From positions 323,001-387,000 of the forward strand of contig ML213521.1 of the NCBI GenBank assembly GCA_004369045.1: a stretch of 64,000 bases of DNA, in the 5' to 3' direction. The notes under the pieces were generated by a model. It was not told the origin of the DNA. It was given only the letters and a program-made list of their open reading frames with translations, and searched no databases. The position numbers and the translations under genes are program-made. This DNA comes from Heliocybe sulcata (Eukaryota > Basidiomycota > Agaricomycetes > Gloeophyllales > Gloeophyllaceae). This document shows positions 33,609-44,263 of this stretch, one piece after another; position 1 is the stretch's first letter; each line of letters opens with the position of its first letter.

Positions 33609-34563
33609 ATGGGAAATGACGGAGGAAGCATCCCCGACCGTCGCGACTTGGTGAGGACAAAAGCAAAGGTGCGTACTCCCCCAATGCTGTGGAACAACGC
33701 ACTAACGTCTCTCCTGGTCGCAGGCCGAGCAGGCAGACAAAGCCAACCAAACCCGCGCCCGCTGGTTCTTCTGCGCGCTCTCCAAACGCCCCCTCCAAGA
33801 ACCGATCGTCTCCTGCGCCCTCGGCCGCCTCTACAACAAAGACGCCCTCCTCGAGTTCCTCCTCGACCGCACACAGTACGGCGACGGCGCGGCCATCTGC
33901 GGGCACATCCGCTCCCTCAAGGACGTCAAGCCGCTCAAGCTCACCGCGAACCCCGCCACAGCGCCGAAAACCGCCGCGCCCGATGAGCGGCCCCAGTTTG
34001 TCTGCCCGCTGACGTTCAAGGAGATGAACGGCGCGCAGCCCTTCGTCTACCTCGCCCCCTGCGGCTGCGTCTTCTCCCTCTCGGGACTCAAGTCCCTCGG
34101 CGCATCCTCACCGAAAGAAGCCTCCGGCTCGGGCGACGAGGGCAAGAAGGACAAGGTCGACGCCGACCCGCTCGAGCTCTGCCCGCAATGCGGCGCCAAG
34201 TACTCCAAATCCGACGACATCATCCCGCTCAACCCCTCTGCAGAAGAAGAGTCCCGTCTCCGGCTTCTCATGGAGAAGAAGCGTGCTAGCGAGCCTCAGA
34301 AGAAGGGGAAGAAGCGTAAGGCAGGCGCAGCAGAAGGGTCAGAGGCGCCAGAGAAGAAGAAGAAGGCGTCCCCCACGCCTGCGCCGAGTCTCAACCCGAA
34401 TGTCGCGGCGACAAGCAGGGCGGTGGTGACCAGCTTGGCGATGGAGGAGGCGAAGCGGAAGGCAGGGATGAGTGACGCTGTCAAGTCGCTGTACGGCGAC
34501 CCCAGCAAGCCCAAACCAAAGGAGACGTTTACGACGATGGGGACGTTCACGAGGTATGCGTAA
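33609..34563 (+). CDS. RTF2: Replication termination factor 2
   Basis: Nuclear Rtf2 protein with a C2HC2/U-box-like RING fold; in fission yeast it acts at stalled forks near the mating locus. Two exons (33609-33668, 33724-34563) give 299 aa. It starts MGNDGGSIPDRRDLVRTKAK, the typical Rtf2 N-terminus. Then come FFCALSKRPLQEPIVSCALG, LYNKDALLEFLLD, FVCPLTFKEMNG, LAPCGCVFSLSGLK and ELCPQCGAKYSKSDDIIPLN, which supply the zinc-binding Cys/His set. The C-terminus is Lys/Ala/Pro rich with probable nuclear signals (KKGKKRK, KKKK) and ends TTMGTFTRYA. It converges on PSD1 with 130 bp between stops. Confidence 0.92.
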
Positions 34564-34693
34564 TGAGCTGGCGTTCGCATGTAGGTTAGTGCTCTGTGTG
34601 TGTGTATTGCTGTCTTCACGTTATATTATCTATACGGTCGGATTGCTGCTCATGCAAATAGTACAACAATAGAGTACATTATCCACGACACGC

Positions 34694-36409
34694 TCAAGGT
34701 TCGATAATTTCACCCATCTTCTGGCCGACCTTCACCTTCTCGCCCTCTTGCACTGTGAATCTGAAGTTCTTGGGAGCCTCGAACACTAGCACAATTGTGC
34801 TTCCTAAGCAGAATCCTCCCATCTCCTCCGCAGGGGTCAAAGGTTGGCCGTTTAGTATAGACGATGCGGCCGAATAGACGGCTTCCGTGTACGTCCCTGG
34901 TGGAGGACGGCTGCGCTGCCGGAGGTTGGTCCGCAGAGCCTGCAACACCTGAGTCTGGCGTATTAATACAGAAGATACAACTCACCGTGTCAAAATTAAT
35001 TCTGATGCTGCCGACGTTGGTCGCCCCTACGGGAACCATGCTAAAGAAGCCATACCGCCACCGTCCAAGCAGCGCAACCCGCTCGTTTAGCACGAACAGG
35101 TTCTCGAGCCGCCTCGCCATGTACGGCGAGACCGAGTACAGCTCGCCGATGAAATGCCGCCGCTTCTCGACCACCCAGGCGGTGGGGCTGTGGAAGCGGT
35201 GGTAATCTCCCGGCGCGAGGTACACGACGGCGAAGAACAGGCTGTGGCCCTCCTGCACGCTCGCGCCCGAGATGCTTCCGCGCCGCTGGAGGGAGGGCCG
35301 GACGCCCATCTCCTTTGCAACGGATGCGTCGTGCGAGATGGAGTCGCCCAGACTCGACTCGGAGTCGACGGAGGCGTCGATGCGCTCGCCGTGCTTCTGG
35401 GGTGCGGGCGGTTGGCCCTCCGAAGACTTGGCTTGGGTCGAGGAACCGAGCAGGTGGCCCAGAGAGTAGTTGATACCGTTGACGTTGGCGAATTCCTCGT
35501 CGTGCACGGTCGCCATGTCGCGGTGGGGGAATTCGATCGGTGACGGCGGCGGGGAGTTAGTGGGGGATTCAACACCAAGAAGGGCATCGAGGGAGTAAGT
35601 CAGGCCTTTCACTTGTTCGACGCGCGAGCCGTGGACGGTGCCGAAGTGGAGGACGCGCCCGTCGGCTGGGCTCACCTGGCGGGCATAAGATTCAGTTAGC
35701 TCTGTTGTATAAATGACGGGTGAGACGTACGAGAGGTGCGTTCGCTACGGGCCTCACGCCTGGTTTGAGCTTCCTGTAGAAGAACTCGCCGAGGCTGCGG
35801 TATTGCGTGAGGTCCTCTGGGTCCATCTCTTCGAGGTTGCACCCAAATGCCCAAGCATATAATCGGAAACCGAAGGGTCGGAACCAGACTGGCAACTGCA
35901 GGCCATTAAGATAGCCCCACAGTCGAGATAGATTTTTGAGTGGAAGGGCGCCGATCACATGGACCTGTTTGGAATGTCATGTCCTCTACTCGAGTCCTAG
36001 CGTGCTGCACACGACGCACCTGCCAGGGCCCTTTTAGTCTGACAACCTCGTTCCCGTGCTCATCAACATGGACTTCTGTCGCTAGATGATTTTTGCGATA
36101 GTCAACGGCCACAAGTAGTAGCGCTCCGACAGCTAAAGGGAGAGGATACCATTTCGTTGGCGTATCCCGCCAGGCCGCGGATAGTCTTTCTGACCAGGAA
36201 ATGTTGTTTATTAGGTTCAAAGGTATATTGCGCAGTAAGGACATGTACTGACCGTACAACGGACGACTTCTGTCCCTTGCGCTTTCAGGACCAGGGCCTG
36301 TTGCGTACAATCGTCGTGGACATCTAAGCCTAGAAGACGTCTGCACAACAGGTTGTAGGCTGGTGCTCCTGTAGATATTGAGTCCCTTCTGCCGTATCGA
36401 GGTCAACAT
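34694..36409 (-). CDS. PSD1: Mitochondrial phosphatidylserine decarboxylase
   Basis: Makes phosphatidylethanolamine from phosphatidylserine at the mitochondrial inner membrane. Exons 36409-36020, 35964-35731, 35675-34986, 34948-34694 give 522 aa; a possible extra 63-nt in-phase intron inside exon 1 (GTCAGT...GGTCAG, about 36192-36254) would shorten it to 501. The N-terminus is Arg/Ser rich, as in a mitochondrial presequence, followed by one membrane span ([17 protein letters not shown]). Then come [47 protein letters not shown] and the self-cleavage site LGST in [16 protein letters not shown]. Between the first two lies a Ser/Gln-rich linker in which a GxxYSLxxLLG motif occurs twice. The upstream ATG at 36526 is less likely. 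Confidence 0.92.
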
Positions 36410-36539
36410 GTCTGATGCATATATGCTCTTGCTGCCGGAAGTGGTGGCGAGCAGACTCGAGCTGCAGACTGCAGTCTGCTCAGAGGAAACTGAGGCAGGA
36501 GTGTCAGCAGTCCAGCATGACGTCACAGGCAGTACTGTA

Positions 36540-36770
36540 AATGGCAGGGGTCCTCCATTTCAGGAAGTTGAAGAACAAGTCTCTTGCAGCATTGCTTCGA
36601 TGTCGACGTAGCCACTATACGCCCTTCAGATTGATATCTCATGAGTCCTCTGTATAAGTCAGAGTTATTCAGGACGCACACTTCAGGCCCGTCGCAAAAG
36701 TCGCTCTTCTTGACCCGAACGGAATGCCGGGTGAGTTAGAGTGGTGAACTTATCGCTCCAGCTGCAGGCT
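36540..36770 (-). pseudogene. Relic of S10 carboxypeptidase exons 1-2
   Basis: Short decayed fragment. On the minus strand it reads [11 protein letters not shown], the sequence around the FCDG Cys and, after an intron-like gap, a degenerate start of exon 2 (YSGYVDIEA). The match is to SCP-B and SCP-D. It is only about 350 bp from the outer LTR, so it may mark an old duplication breakpoint reused before the retroelement arrived. Confidence 0.7.
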
Positions 36771-37120
36771 CAGCGCTCAGGGTTGGACAATATAATGGGC
36801 CCAAGGGCCGCTTGGTCCATATGATATTTTCTGAACTTATGCACGGAGTCAATCCTGATTACTTGCTGATTGTTCAGCAGAGTGAAGAAGGCATCAGGAC
36901 CGTAAGGGAAGGACGTGCAGAAGCAGACGCGACCATCATCAGCCGTATTTGGATCAGTGGTAGCCTTATGAGTCGACAGGTCTGCTATGTTCTAAAATCG
37001 CGAGTCATAATGTCGCTCATTCCTCATTCAGAGCCTTTAATTCTCTGGTGGCGACCCGCCGAATTCCAGCGTGGAGACTCGTCAACGAGCGACATATGCG
37101 TTGTTTGACTGCGCAATCCG
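36771..37120. other. Short gap next to the retroelement
   Basis: No gene recognised. It ends in ATCCG, the left copy of the target-site duplication of the outer element. Confidence 0.6.
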
Positions 37121-37417
37121 TGTAAGGCTAGCGCGCCGGAGCACGGTAACTTCACACTAAAAATGGAACGGTAGTTCACGCGCTTTGGAAGACAGGTGTA
37201 AAGGCTCTCTTCGTTGAGGCGTAAACTAGAGAGAATACAGAAGTATCTGAGGCTTTTATGGCTTTTCTGAATAACAAATGGAAGACTCAAAACCCGGTAG
37301 CTAATCAAATGGCAAGTCGGCTTGAAAGGAACAAGGAACCAATAGGTACGGAAAAGCATCCAGACCGAAACGGACGGAGCTGTCCGAAACAAGAGAACGA
37401 CGGACCGCATCTTCACA
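37121..37417 (-). repeat. 3' LTR of the outer element
   Basis: 297 bp, nearly identical to 51221-51517. As written on the plus strand it begins TGTAAGGC and ends CACA, so the TG...CA ends are present. ATCCG lies immediately outside. A purine-rich GGTGGGGG stretch (minus strand) just inside could be the polypurine tract. Confidence 0.93.
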
Positions 37418-37429
37418 CATCCCCCACCA

Positions 37430-38564
37430 GCGCGACGTAACGGTTGCGCTCACTTCTCAGCCTCGTCGGAGGTAAAACCTTCCAACTCGTCGTCATCCAC
37501 GGGCTTCTTCTTCTTCTGGACGACCTTGCGACTAGGACTGGCGACTGCATCCTTCGGATCGACATCGACCTCCATAGCTGCGACGTACGCCCGTTTAGCG
37601 GCCCTCTTCACCTCCTTCTTCTCCTCTTTCCTGAGGAGACGTTCCTCCTTCCGCTGCTCCTGCTTCTCGAGGAACCGCTGCTTGCTCTCAGCAGTATCCC
37701 ACAGCATTCCATTTATGATTTTGCGTTTCCGCTCGCTGTACTCACCTTTGGTAGATGTCGAAGGGGTCTCGGGATCAGCGAGGTGGTCGAGGAGCTCGGC
37801 GAGGGGAAAACGTGGCCCGGGCGAGATGACCACTCGAGCGGTGAAATCGTAAGTCGCCATCTTGTAGCGAGGTGGTTCGGCGTTGAATAGCGTGGCGAAC
37901 TGATCGTAACCGCCAGGGGTGATAACAGGGAGTGCGAAGCTAGAGTTGCGCAGCGCCTTATCGAACCTCCAGAAATCGCGCAAGACGCCGGGTGAATATG
38001 TGAATACTCGAGTGGTTTCTGGGTCGGTGACGCGGAGAAGACCGCGGTCCAGGTCCTTCTTGATATTGGCGAAGGAATCCATGAGAGCAGGATAGTAGAG
38101 GGCGCGGCGAGGGTGTGAGTGGGCAGAAGGGGATCGAGGGAGCGCTCGTGGTTGAATAGTGCGGTGAGTGACTTCGTTTGCGTCATGATGAGGTACCCTC
38201 AGTCCCGACCCTGCCCTTTTGTATTGGGGCGATGGTCGAATCTGAAGGCCGCCCAAGAATACTTGGGGATCATCGCTGGGGGGTGTTCCTTTGCCGATAG
38301 GCAGGGATCCAATGCCCTTAACCCCCATAGCATCATAGTATGCATTGAGCGGGGCCTCCAAGTGCTCGATCTTGGAGTATGGCAGCCAGGTACGATCTCC
38401 AGCTTTCCACTCAATCTCGAAAACGGCATCCGTCCCCTTTCCTCGATGTGACACTATCCGGTCCACGGCCCATTCACCATCGCGCGACACCTGGTCGTCC
38501 CAGGCAATCACCTGGCTATCAGTTCTGCCCGGGAAGAGACGGTCGTCATAGGGCTCGTGGATAC
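37430..38564 (-). other. Outer element: chromodomain-like C-terminal segment
   Basis: Coding segment of the outer element lying on the far side of the inner insertion. It holds a chromodomain-like fold (EWAVDRIVSHRG, FEIEWKAGDRTWLPYSKI) followed by a long tail rich in Lys and Glu (KKEVKRAAKR) of about 200 residues. A tail this long after the chromodomain is unusual for Ty3/Gypsy elements. It directly abuts the GATAC target copy at 38560-38564. Confidence 0.8.
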
Positions 38565-38831
38565 TGTAAGGGCTCCCCTTCAGCCACCTTCGCTTTCAGC
38601 CATCGTGACGTGATGTCACGTGTCACGCGGTGCGGCCACTTTCTGTTTTGCACGTGTTGAAGGGTTCCTTAACCTGTTCCTCTTTGGAACTCCCTTCAAC
38701 AACGTGCAGGTGAGCCCTTAGATATTAGTAGTGGATGTATCTAGTGCTCATGAGTATATATATTTGCTTTGGAACTCCCTTCAACAACGTGCAGCCTTGC
38801 CAGCTCACTGGTTGTTAAGGTAGCCCTTACA
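38565..38831 (+). repeat. 5' LTR of the inner element
   Basis: 267 bp, TGTAAGGG...CTTACA. It is 85 bp longer than the 3' LTR because it carries a segment flanked by a 28-bp direct repeat (starting TTTGGAACTCCC). The U3 part has the CRE-like palindromic cluster GTGACGTGATGTCACG. Confidence 0.93.
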
Positions 38832-38833
38832 GC

Positions 38834-38844
38834 AGGAACAGGTT
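38834..38844 (+). promoter_or_regulatory. Self-priming primer-binding site of the inner element
   Basis: Three bases after the LTR the sequence AGGAACAGGTT is an exact 11-base reverse complement of AACCTGTTCCT at 38671-38681 inside the LTR. In Tf1 and related chromoviruses the first 11 bases of the transcript fold back onto such a site to prime reverse transcription, instead of a tRNA. No obvious tRNA complement (TGG...) is present. This predicts a transcript start near 38671. Confidence 0.75.
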
Positions 38845-39016
38845 TCTCTCTGAAGGACTGGACTTTATTCCACACTTAGAGGCTGCCACTGGCATCTGGC
38901 TGTCAGCGTTCCTTCACTACAGGTAGTCAAGACCCAGTGGCCCTTCCAGTTGGATCATATAGTCCCCTCCTTTGTGCAGAAGCATACGGCCTCTCTACCC
39001 GTTCCCTGGGCCAACT

Positions 39017-42000
39017 ATGGATGCTGTGACCACCTCCAGTATCCTAGCTAGGCTCGAACAGTTAGAGGCTCGCAGCTCTGCCGCTGCCGTTGAGGAAGTT
39101 GGTGTGAGAGAGAAGTTGGATCAGTTGTTGTTGTTGGTCTCTGGTCTGGCTTCTGGTGCGAATACCCCCTACTTTTCTGTTAGCGATCCAGCCTCCCCGC
39201 ACCCTGGTGACCTTTCCTACACACCCATTCCACCCCCCACACCTTCCCTTCCATCCACTTCCGACGCTGAGGGACAATGGATCCCAGGGCGGGTTAGCCG
39301 CTCTGGCACTCCATGTTCTCCTCCTTCTGGTCTTGGAAACCCTTCCCCATTCGCGCCTCCACGCTTCCCTAATCCTCCCGACTTTGATGGGAAGCGGGAA
39401 CATGCTCGGCACTTCTGGAATCTCGTCTGTACCAACCCCAGTCATTTCCCCGATGACCAGACGAGGATCCGATGGGCGCTTGGCTTCTTCAAGTCTGGGC
39501 GAGCTGCAGACTTCGTGACGAACCTCTACGAGGTCGAGCGCGAGACTGGCAGCCCCTACTTCGAGGACTGGGCTGGTTTTGAGGCTGAGTTCGCACGCGA
39601 GTTCATTTCCCCCTACGAATGTGCAGACGCGGCCTTAACCTTGGTAGGCACCGACTACTACCAGGGTTCGTCTTCAATCGAGGAGTATATCGACTCGTTC
39701 CGTCGGTTGCTCCGCCTTGCCCAGTTACGCTCTTCGGATCCAGGACTTGCATCCCTGAATGTCCTGAACTTCCGCCGCGGTCTTCACCTGGATATCGAGA
39801 CCCCATTAGCCACCTCGTTGGGCTGCCCTTCTGACTCGGACCTTGAAGGGTGGATCTCTGCAGCAAAGCGCCACGCTCGAAGCATTCGTGAGAGCAAGGT
39901 TTTCAGCTCAACAGTTGCGGATCAGACCCCTCCTGAGCCTGCCCCGATCGTGGAACCACTGCCAGCACCTGCAGTCATTGTAACCCCTCGGCCAGCTCTT
40001 CCATCCGCCAACCGCTTCGCCTCACTCCATGTCGAAGAGGCCTCTGATCCCCTAGAGCCCCCTTCGGCAGAAGTTGCTCCTGAGGTAGTCGCTTCCACGC
40101 TTGCACCTCCACCCCCGGTTGTTCAACAGAAGCTCATTCCATACCATCTGCTGCCGCGTTGGGAGCGTAAGCTTCCACGCAAGTACACTGTCTCTGCCAT
40201 CCCCGGACCACGTTCTACCAGCATCAAGGTGGAGCTAGAGTCTACGCAGACAGCGAAGGTTGTTTCGACCGATGCTCTGATCGACAGTGGTGCGACTAGC
40301 ACTGGGTACATTAGTCTGGCCTACGTTCGCGAACAGGGTCTGCCCACTCGCAAGCTGCTCTGGCCAATACCTGTGTTCAACGTGGATGGTACTCCGAACG
40401 AGGCTGGTTCAATTGAGGAGATCGTCGACACGGTCCTCCGCTACCATGACCATACGGAGCGCATCAACCTTGCGGTGACCAGGCTCGGGAAACACGACAT
40501 CATTCTTGGGCATGGCTGGCTCCGTGAGCACAACCTGGATGTGGACTGGCCAACTGGCAAGGTCGCTATGACACGCTGCCCCGCTCGTTGCCAGGCATGC
40601 AGACTGGAAGTACAGCAGGAGAGGAAGTTCCGCCTCGCTGCTCGTCGCCTCGATCAGAAGCGCAAGCTGGCTCTGCAGTCGGGACCTGCCCCTAATGTCC
40701 ACGTCGAGGATGAGGAGGATGAGGAACCCGAGTTTGACCCTCTGCCCACTGAGCATGGCGTAGACGAGGAAGTCTTGGAGGAAGGTGATCGCATCTTTGT
40801 CACCACCCTTGCACCTGAGGAGGAGTTCATCTGGGCGACCTCGACTGTCTCACAGCGCCTTGCGGAAGCCCATGCGAAGAACACCATCCGCGATCCCTCG
40901 GACGGCCTCCCTGAGCGATTCTTCGAGTTCCGGGACGTCTTTGAGAAGGAGTCCTTCGACACCCTGCCGGGTCGCAAGCGCTGGGACCACGCGATCGAGC
41001 TCACCCCGGACGCAGAGTTGTTCAAGTCCAAGGTCTACCCGCTCTCTCCGGTCGAACAAGTTGCGCTTGACGAATTCCTGGAAGAGAACCTTGCAACGGG
41101 ACGTATCCGACCTTCCAAGTCTCCCATCGCCTCCCCCGTCTTCTTCGTTAAGAAGAAGGATGGTGGCCTTCGCTTCGTCCAGGACTACCGCAAGCTGAAC
41201 GCCATGACGGTGAAGAACCGGTACCCTCTCCCTCTCATCGGCGACCTCATCAACCACCTGCGAGGTGCAAAGTACTTCACCAAGCTCGACGTTCGCTGGG
41301 GCTTCAACAATGTCCGGATCAAGGACGGCGATGAGTGGAAGGCGGCTTTCCGTACCAACCGCGGTCTCTTTGAACCCCTTGTCATGTACTTTGGTCTGAC
41401 CAACAGCCCGGCAATGTTCCAGACGATGATGAACGACATCTTCCACGACCTCATTATGGAAGGCTCGGTCTGCATCTATCTCGACGACATCCTCATCTTC
41501 ACCAAGGACGTCGAAGAGCATCGTCGGATCACTCGCATCGTGCTGGATCAGTTGCGTCAGAACAAGCTCTACCTGCGTGCGGACAAGTGCGAGTTCGAGA
41601 AGACAGAGGTTGAGTACCTGGGCGTGATCATCTCTCACAACTGTGTGAAGATGGATCCGGTCAAGGTTGCAGGAGTGACGGATTGGCCGACGCCCAAGGA
41701 CAAGAAGGAGGTGTCCTCATTCCTGGGGTTCATCAACTTCTATCACCGGTTCATCAAGGACTTCTCGAGGCATGCGCGCCCTCTCTTCGACCTTACGCGC
41801 ACTGCTGTGAAGTTCTCCTGGGGTGAGACGGAGCAAGCTTCCTTCGACCTCTTGAAGAAGCTGATCACCTCCGCTCCCGTTCTCGCCCTCCCTGACGACA
41901 ATCGTCCTTTCCGCGTCTTGGCCAACAGCTCAGACTTTGCAACTGGTGGCGTGCTCGAGCAGGAGTCAGAGGAAGATGGCAAGTGGCATCCCATGGCCTT

Positions 42001-43945
42001 CTACTCCAAGAGCCTTAGTGCTGTGGAGTGGAACTATGAGATCTACGACAAGGAGCTGCTGGCAATCGTGCGTGTCCTTGAGGAATGGCGACATTTCCTC
42101 GAAGGCACCAAGCACCCCGTCGAGATCTGGACGGACCACAAGAACCTGGAGTACTTCAAGAGCGCTCAGAAAGTCAACCGTCGTCAAGCACAATGGGCGC
42201 TTTTCCTTGCCAGGTTCGACTACTCCCTCCACCACCGACCAGGCGCTTCCATGGGCAAGCCCGACGCACTCTCTCGGAGTCCAGACCACGGCGATGGGGC
42301 TGCAGACAATGACAACGTCGTTGTTCTGAAGCCAGAGTCCTTTGTCATTGCCGCTCTCTCTGGTCTCACTGCAGTGGGTGCCGAGTCTGAGGTCCTCCGC
42401 GACATCTGGTTCGCAGTCAGGCATGACGAGCTGGAGGAACCTATCACGAAGGCTGTCCTCGAGTTGCGTAAGTCTGGTGAGCAGTCAGTGCGTAGTCGCG
42501 AATGGGACGAGAGGCAGGGGCTTCTCTACTTCCGTGGCCGGATCTACATCCCTCCAACGCATGACTTGCACCGCCGGATTGTCGAGCAGCACCACGACTC
42601 AGTGATCGCTGGGCACCCAGGACGTTTTAAGACGCTGGAGCTGGTGTCTCGGAACTACTGGTGGCCGCAGATGTCTCGTTTTATTGGGGAATATACGAGA
42701 CACTGCGACCTCTGCCTGCGCACCAAAGTGCGACGACGTCCACCTGTTGGCGAACTTGTCCCGACCGAGACGCCGCTGGAGCGCTGGAGTAAGGTCAGTG
42801 TCGACTTCATTGTCAAGCTGCCTGAAGCACATGGCTACGACGCGGTAATGGTGGTCGTCGACCTCCTCTCCAAGCGCGCCCACTTCATCCCGACCCACAC
42901 GACTCTCGATGCCGAAGGATCTGCACGCCTGTTCTTGCGCGAGGTTTGGAAGCACCATGGACTCCCCTCCGATGTCCTGTCTGACCATGGTCCACAGTTC
43001 GTCACGGACTTCACGCGTGAGCTGTATCGCCTCTTGGGGATCAAGATCAGCAACTCCACTGCTTACCACCCTCAGAGCGATGGTCAAACGGAGCGGGTGA
43101 ACCAGGAGTTAGAGGGCTTCCTCCGGCTCTTCGTGAGTGAGCGTCAGGATGACTGGGACCAGCTGCTGCCTATGGGTGAGTTTGCGTACAACAACCACCT
43201 CCACGTTTCCACCCAGCAGACACCCTTCATGGTCGATACTGGGCGACATCCACACATGGGTTTTGAGCCTCACCAGCAACCGTCATCCTTGGAGTCAGTC
43301 AACGACTTTAAGGCACGTATGGATGCTGGCTTGACTGAGGCCAGGGCTGCGATTGAGAAGGCAAAGGAGGAGTATACGCGGTACTACAACCAACGCCGTA
43401 CTCCTGCACCTACTTACCACCCTGGAGACAAGGTCTGGCTCGACTCGTCTGACATCCGGACAACCCGCCCCTCGCGGAAGCTCGGACATAAGTGGTGGGG
43501 ACCCTATGTCGTGGAGAAGGAAGTTGGACGCAACGCGTACCAGTTGAAGCTGCCGCCCTCTATGAAGCGGCTTCATCCTGTGTTCCCAGTGGTCAAGCTC
43601 GACCAGGCTCTACCCGACCCGATCTCTGGCCGCCTTCGCCCACCTCCACCTGATCCTGTGGTGGTGGACAACCAGGTCGAGCATGAGGTGGAGAAGGTTG
43701 TCGATAGCTGTTTCCACTATCGCAAGCTTCAATACCTGGTGAAATGGAAGGGGTATGGGCCTGAGGAGAACACCTGGGAGCCAGCAGAATTCTTGGAACA
43801 CGCGCCGAAGGAAGTTGCCAAGTTCCACCAGCAACACCCTTCTGCTCCAAGACGGGTCAATGTGGTCGCCTTTGCAGCACTCTCACAGGTGATGGTTAAA
43901 CGGCCGATGGATGGTGGAGATGTGGGGACAAACGGTGTAGTTTAA
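39017..43945 (+). CDS. Inner element Gag-Pol polyprotein
   Basis: One frame of 1642 codons. Order: a coiled N-terminus ([13 protein letters not shown]), a retrotransposon gag domain ([13 protein letters not shown] to about residue 300), a protease with DSGATS, reverse transcriptase with [14 protein letters not shown] and YLDDILIF, RNase H with TDHKNLEYF, an integrase zinc finger ([15 protein letters not shown]), a DDE core ([26 protein letters not shown]) and a C-terminal chromodomain ([17 protein letters not shown]). Gag and Pol are fused without an overlap, as in Tf1. The chromodomain type binds methylated H3K9 tails in related elements and can steer integration into heterochromatin-marked DNA. 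Confidence 0.93.
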   Translation: MDAVTTSSILARLEQLEARSSAAAVEEVGVREKLDQLLLLVSGLASGANTPYFSVSDPASPHPGDLSYTPIPPPTPSLPSTSDAEGQWIPGRVSRSGTPCSPPSGLGNPSPFAPPRFPNPPDFDGKREHARHFWNLVCTNPSHFPDDQTRIRWALGFFKSGRAADFVTNLYEVERETGSPYFEDWAGFEAEFAREFISPYECADAALTLVGTDYYQGSSSIEEYIDSFRRLLRLAQLRSSDPGLASLNVLNFRRGLHLDIETPLATSLGCPSDSDLEGWISAAKRHARSIRESKVFSSTVADQTPPEPAPIVEPLPAPAVIVTPRPALPSANRFASLHVEEASDPLEPPSAEVAPEVVASTLAPPPPVVQQKLIPYHLLPRWERKLPRKYTVSAIPGPRSTSIKVELESTQTAKVVSTDALIDSGATSTGYISLAYVREQGLPTRKLLWPIPVFNVDGTPNEAGSIEEIVDTVLRYHDHTERINLAVTRLGKHDIILGHGWLREHNLDVDWPTGKVAMTRCPARCQACRLEVQQERKFRLAARRLDQKRKLALQSGPAPNVHVEDEEDEEPEFDPLPTEHGVDEEVLEEGDRIFVTTLAPEEEFIWATSTVSQRLAEAHAKNTIRDPSDGLPERFFEFRDVFEKESFDTLPGRKRWDHAIELTPDAELFKSKVYPLSPVEQVALDEFLEENLATGRIRPSKSPIASPVFFVKKKDGGLRFVQDYRKLNAMTVKNRYPLPLIGDLINHLRGAKYFTKLDVRWGFNNVRIKDGDEWKAAFRTNRGLFEPLVMYFGLTNSPAMFQTMMNDIFHDLIMEGSVCIYLDDILIFTKDVEEHRRITRIVLDQLRQNKLYLRADKCEFEKTEVEYLGVIISHNCVKMDPVKVAGVTDWPTPKDKKEVSSFLGFINFYHRFIKDFSRHARPLFDLTRTAVKFSWGETEQASFDLLKKLITSAPVLALPDDNRPFRVLANSSDFATGGVLEQESEEDGKWHPMAFYSKSLSAVEWNYEIYDKELLAIVRVLEEWRHFLEGTKHPVEIWTDHKNLEYFKSAQKVNRRQAQWALFLARFDYSLHHRPGASMGKPDALSRSPDHGDGAADNDNVVVLKPESFVIAALSGLTAVGAESEVLRDIWFAVRHDELEEPITKAVLELRKSGEQSVRSREWDERQGLLYFRGRIYIPPTHDLHRRIVEQHHDSVIAGHPGRFKTLELVSRNYWWPQMSRFIGEYTRHCDLCLRTKVRRRPPVGELVPTETPLERWSKVSVDFIVKLPEAHGYDAVMVVVDLLSKRAHFIPTHTTLDAEGSARLFLREVWKHHGLPSDVLSDHGPQFVTDFTRELYRLLGIKISNSTAYHPQSDGQTERVNQELEGFLRLFVSERQDDWDQLLPMGEFAYNNHLHVSTQQTPFMVDTGRHPHMGFEPHQQPSSLESVNDFKARMDAGLTEARAAIEKAKEEYTRYYNQRRTPAPTYHPGDKVWLDSSDIRTTRPSRKLGHKWWGPYVVEKEVGRNAYQLKLPPSMKRLHPVFPVVKLDQALPDPISGRLRPPPPDPVVVDNQVEHEVEKVVDSCFHYRKLQYLVKWKGYGPEENTWEPAEFLEHAPKEVAKFHQQHPSAPRRVNVVAFAALSQVMVKRPMDGGDVGTNGVV

Positions 43946-44081
43946 TTTATTCTTTTCTATGGTCATTTTAATACTCTTTCCTTTTATTTCTTTTCAAACG
44001 GTCTTTGTAAATACTTCTTCTCTTTCTTATTTCCCTTTCTTTTTTCGCGTCGTGGTCGCCGCAACCTAGAAGGGGGGGTGA

Positions 44082-44263
44082 TGTAAGGGCTCCCCTTCAG
44101 CCACCTTCGCTTTCAGCCACCGTGACGTGACGTCACGTGTCACGCGGTGCGGCCACTTTCTGTTTTGCACGTGTTGAAGGGTTCCTTAACCTGTTCCTCT
44201 TTGGAACTCCCTTCAACAACATGCAGCCTTGCCAGCTCACTGGTTGTTAAGGTAGCCCTTACA
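44082..44263 (+). repeat. 3' LTR of the inner element
   Basis: 182 bp with TGTAAGGG...CTTACA ends. Preceded by a purine tract and followed directly by GATAC. It lacks the 85-bp repeat-flanked segment present in the 5' LTR. Confidence 0.93.
44126..44137. promoter_or_regulatory. CRE/ATF-like palindrome in the inner LTR
   Basis: CGTGACGTCACG, a perfect 12-bp palindrome with a TGACGTCA core, the consensus for ATF/CREB-type bZIP factors. The 5' LTR has the same cluster with a changed core. Such sites in the U3 region often drive stress-induced LTR transcription. Confidence 0.5.

Larger units (their letters stand above)
38565..44263 (+). mobile_element. Inner LTR retrotransposon (Tf1/sushi-like chromovirus), looks whole
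   Basis: A 5.7-kb Ty3/Gypsy chromovirus inserted, in opposite orientation, into the pol region of the outer element. It is flanked by the 5-bp target duplication GATAC (38560-38564 and 44264-44268). Parts: 5' LTR, a self-complementary primer-binding site, one long Gag-Pol frame, a purine tract (about 44068-44081, AGAAGGGGGGGTGA) and a 3' LTR. The single fused frame, the terminal chromodomain and the self-priming signal all point to the Tf1/sushi branch of chromoviruses. It appears intact. LTR divergence is about three transitions in 182 aligned bases. Confidence 0.94.

Noticed and set aside
37125-37416. About 100-130 codon minus-strand frames repeated at 37.1 and 51.2 kb
   Set aside because: They lie within the two LTR copies and are explained by the repeat, not by a gene family.
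37430-38564. Host chromodomain gene
   Set aside because: The chromodomain-like frame lies between the outer LTR and the inner insertion and belongs to the outer retroelement.
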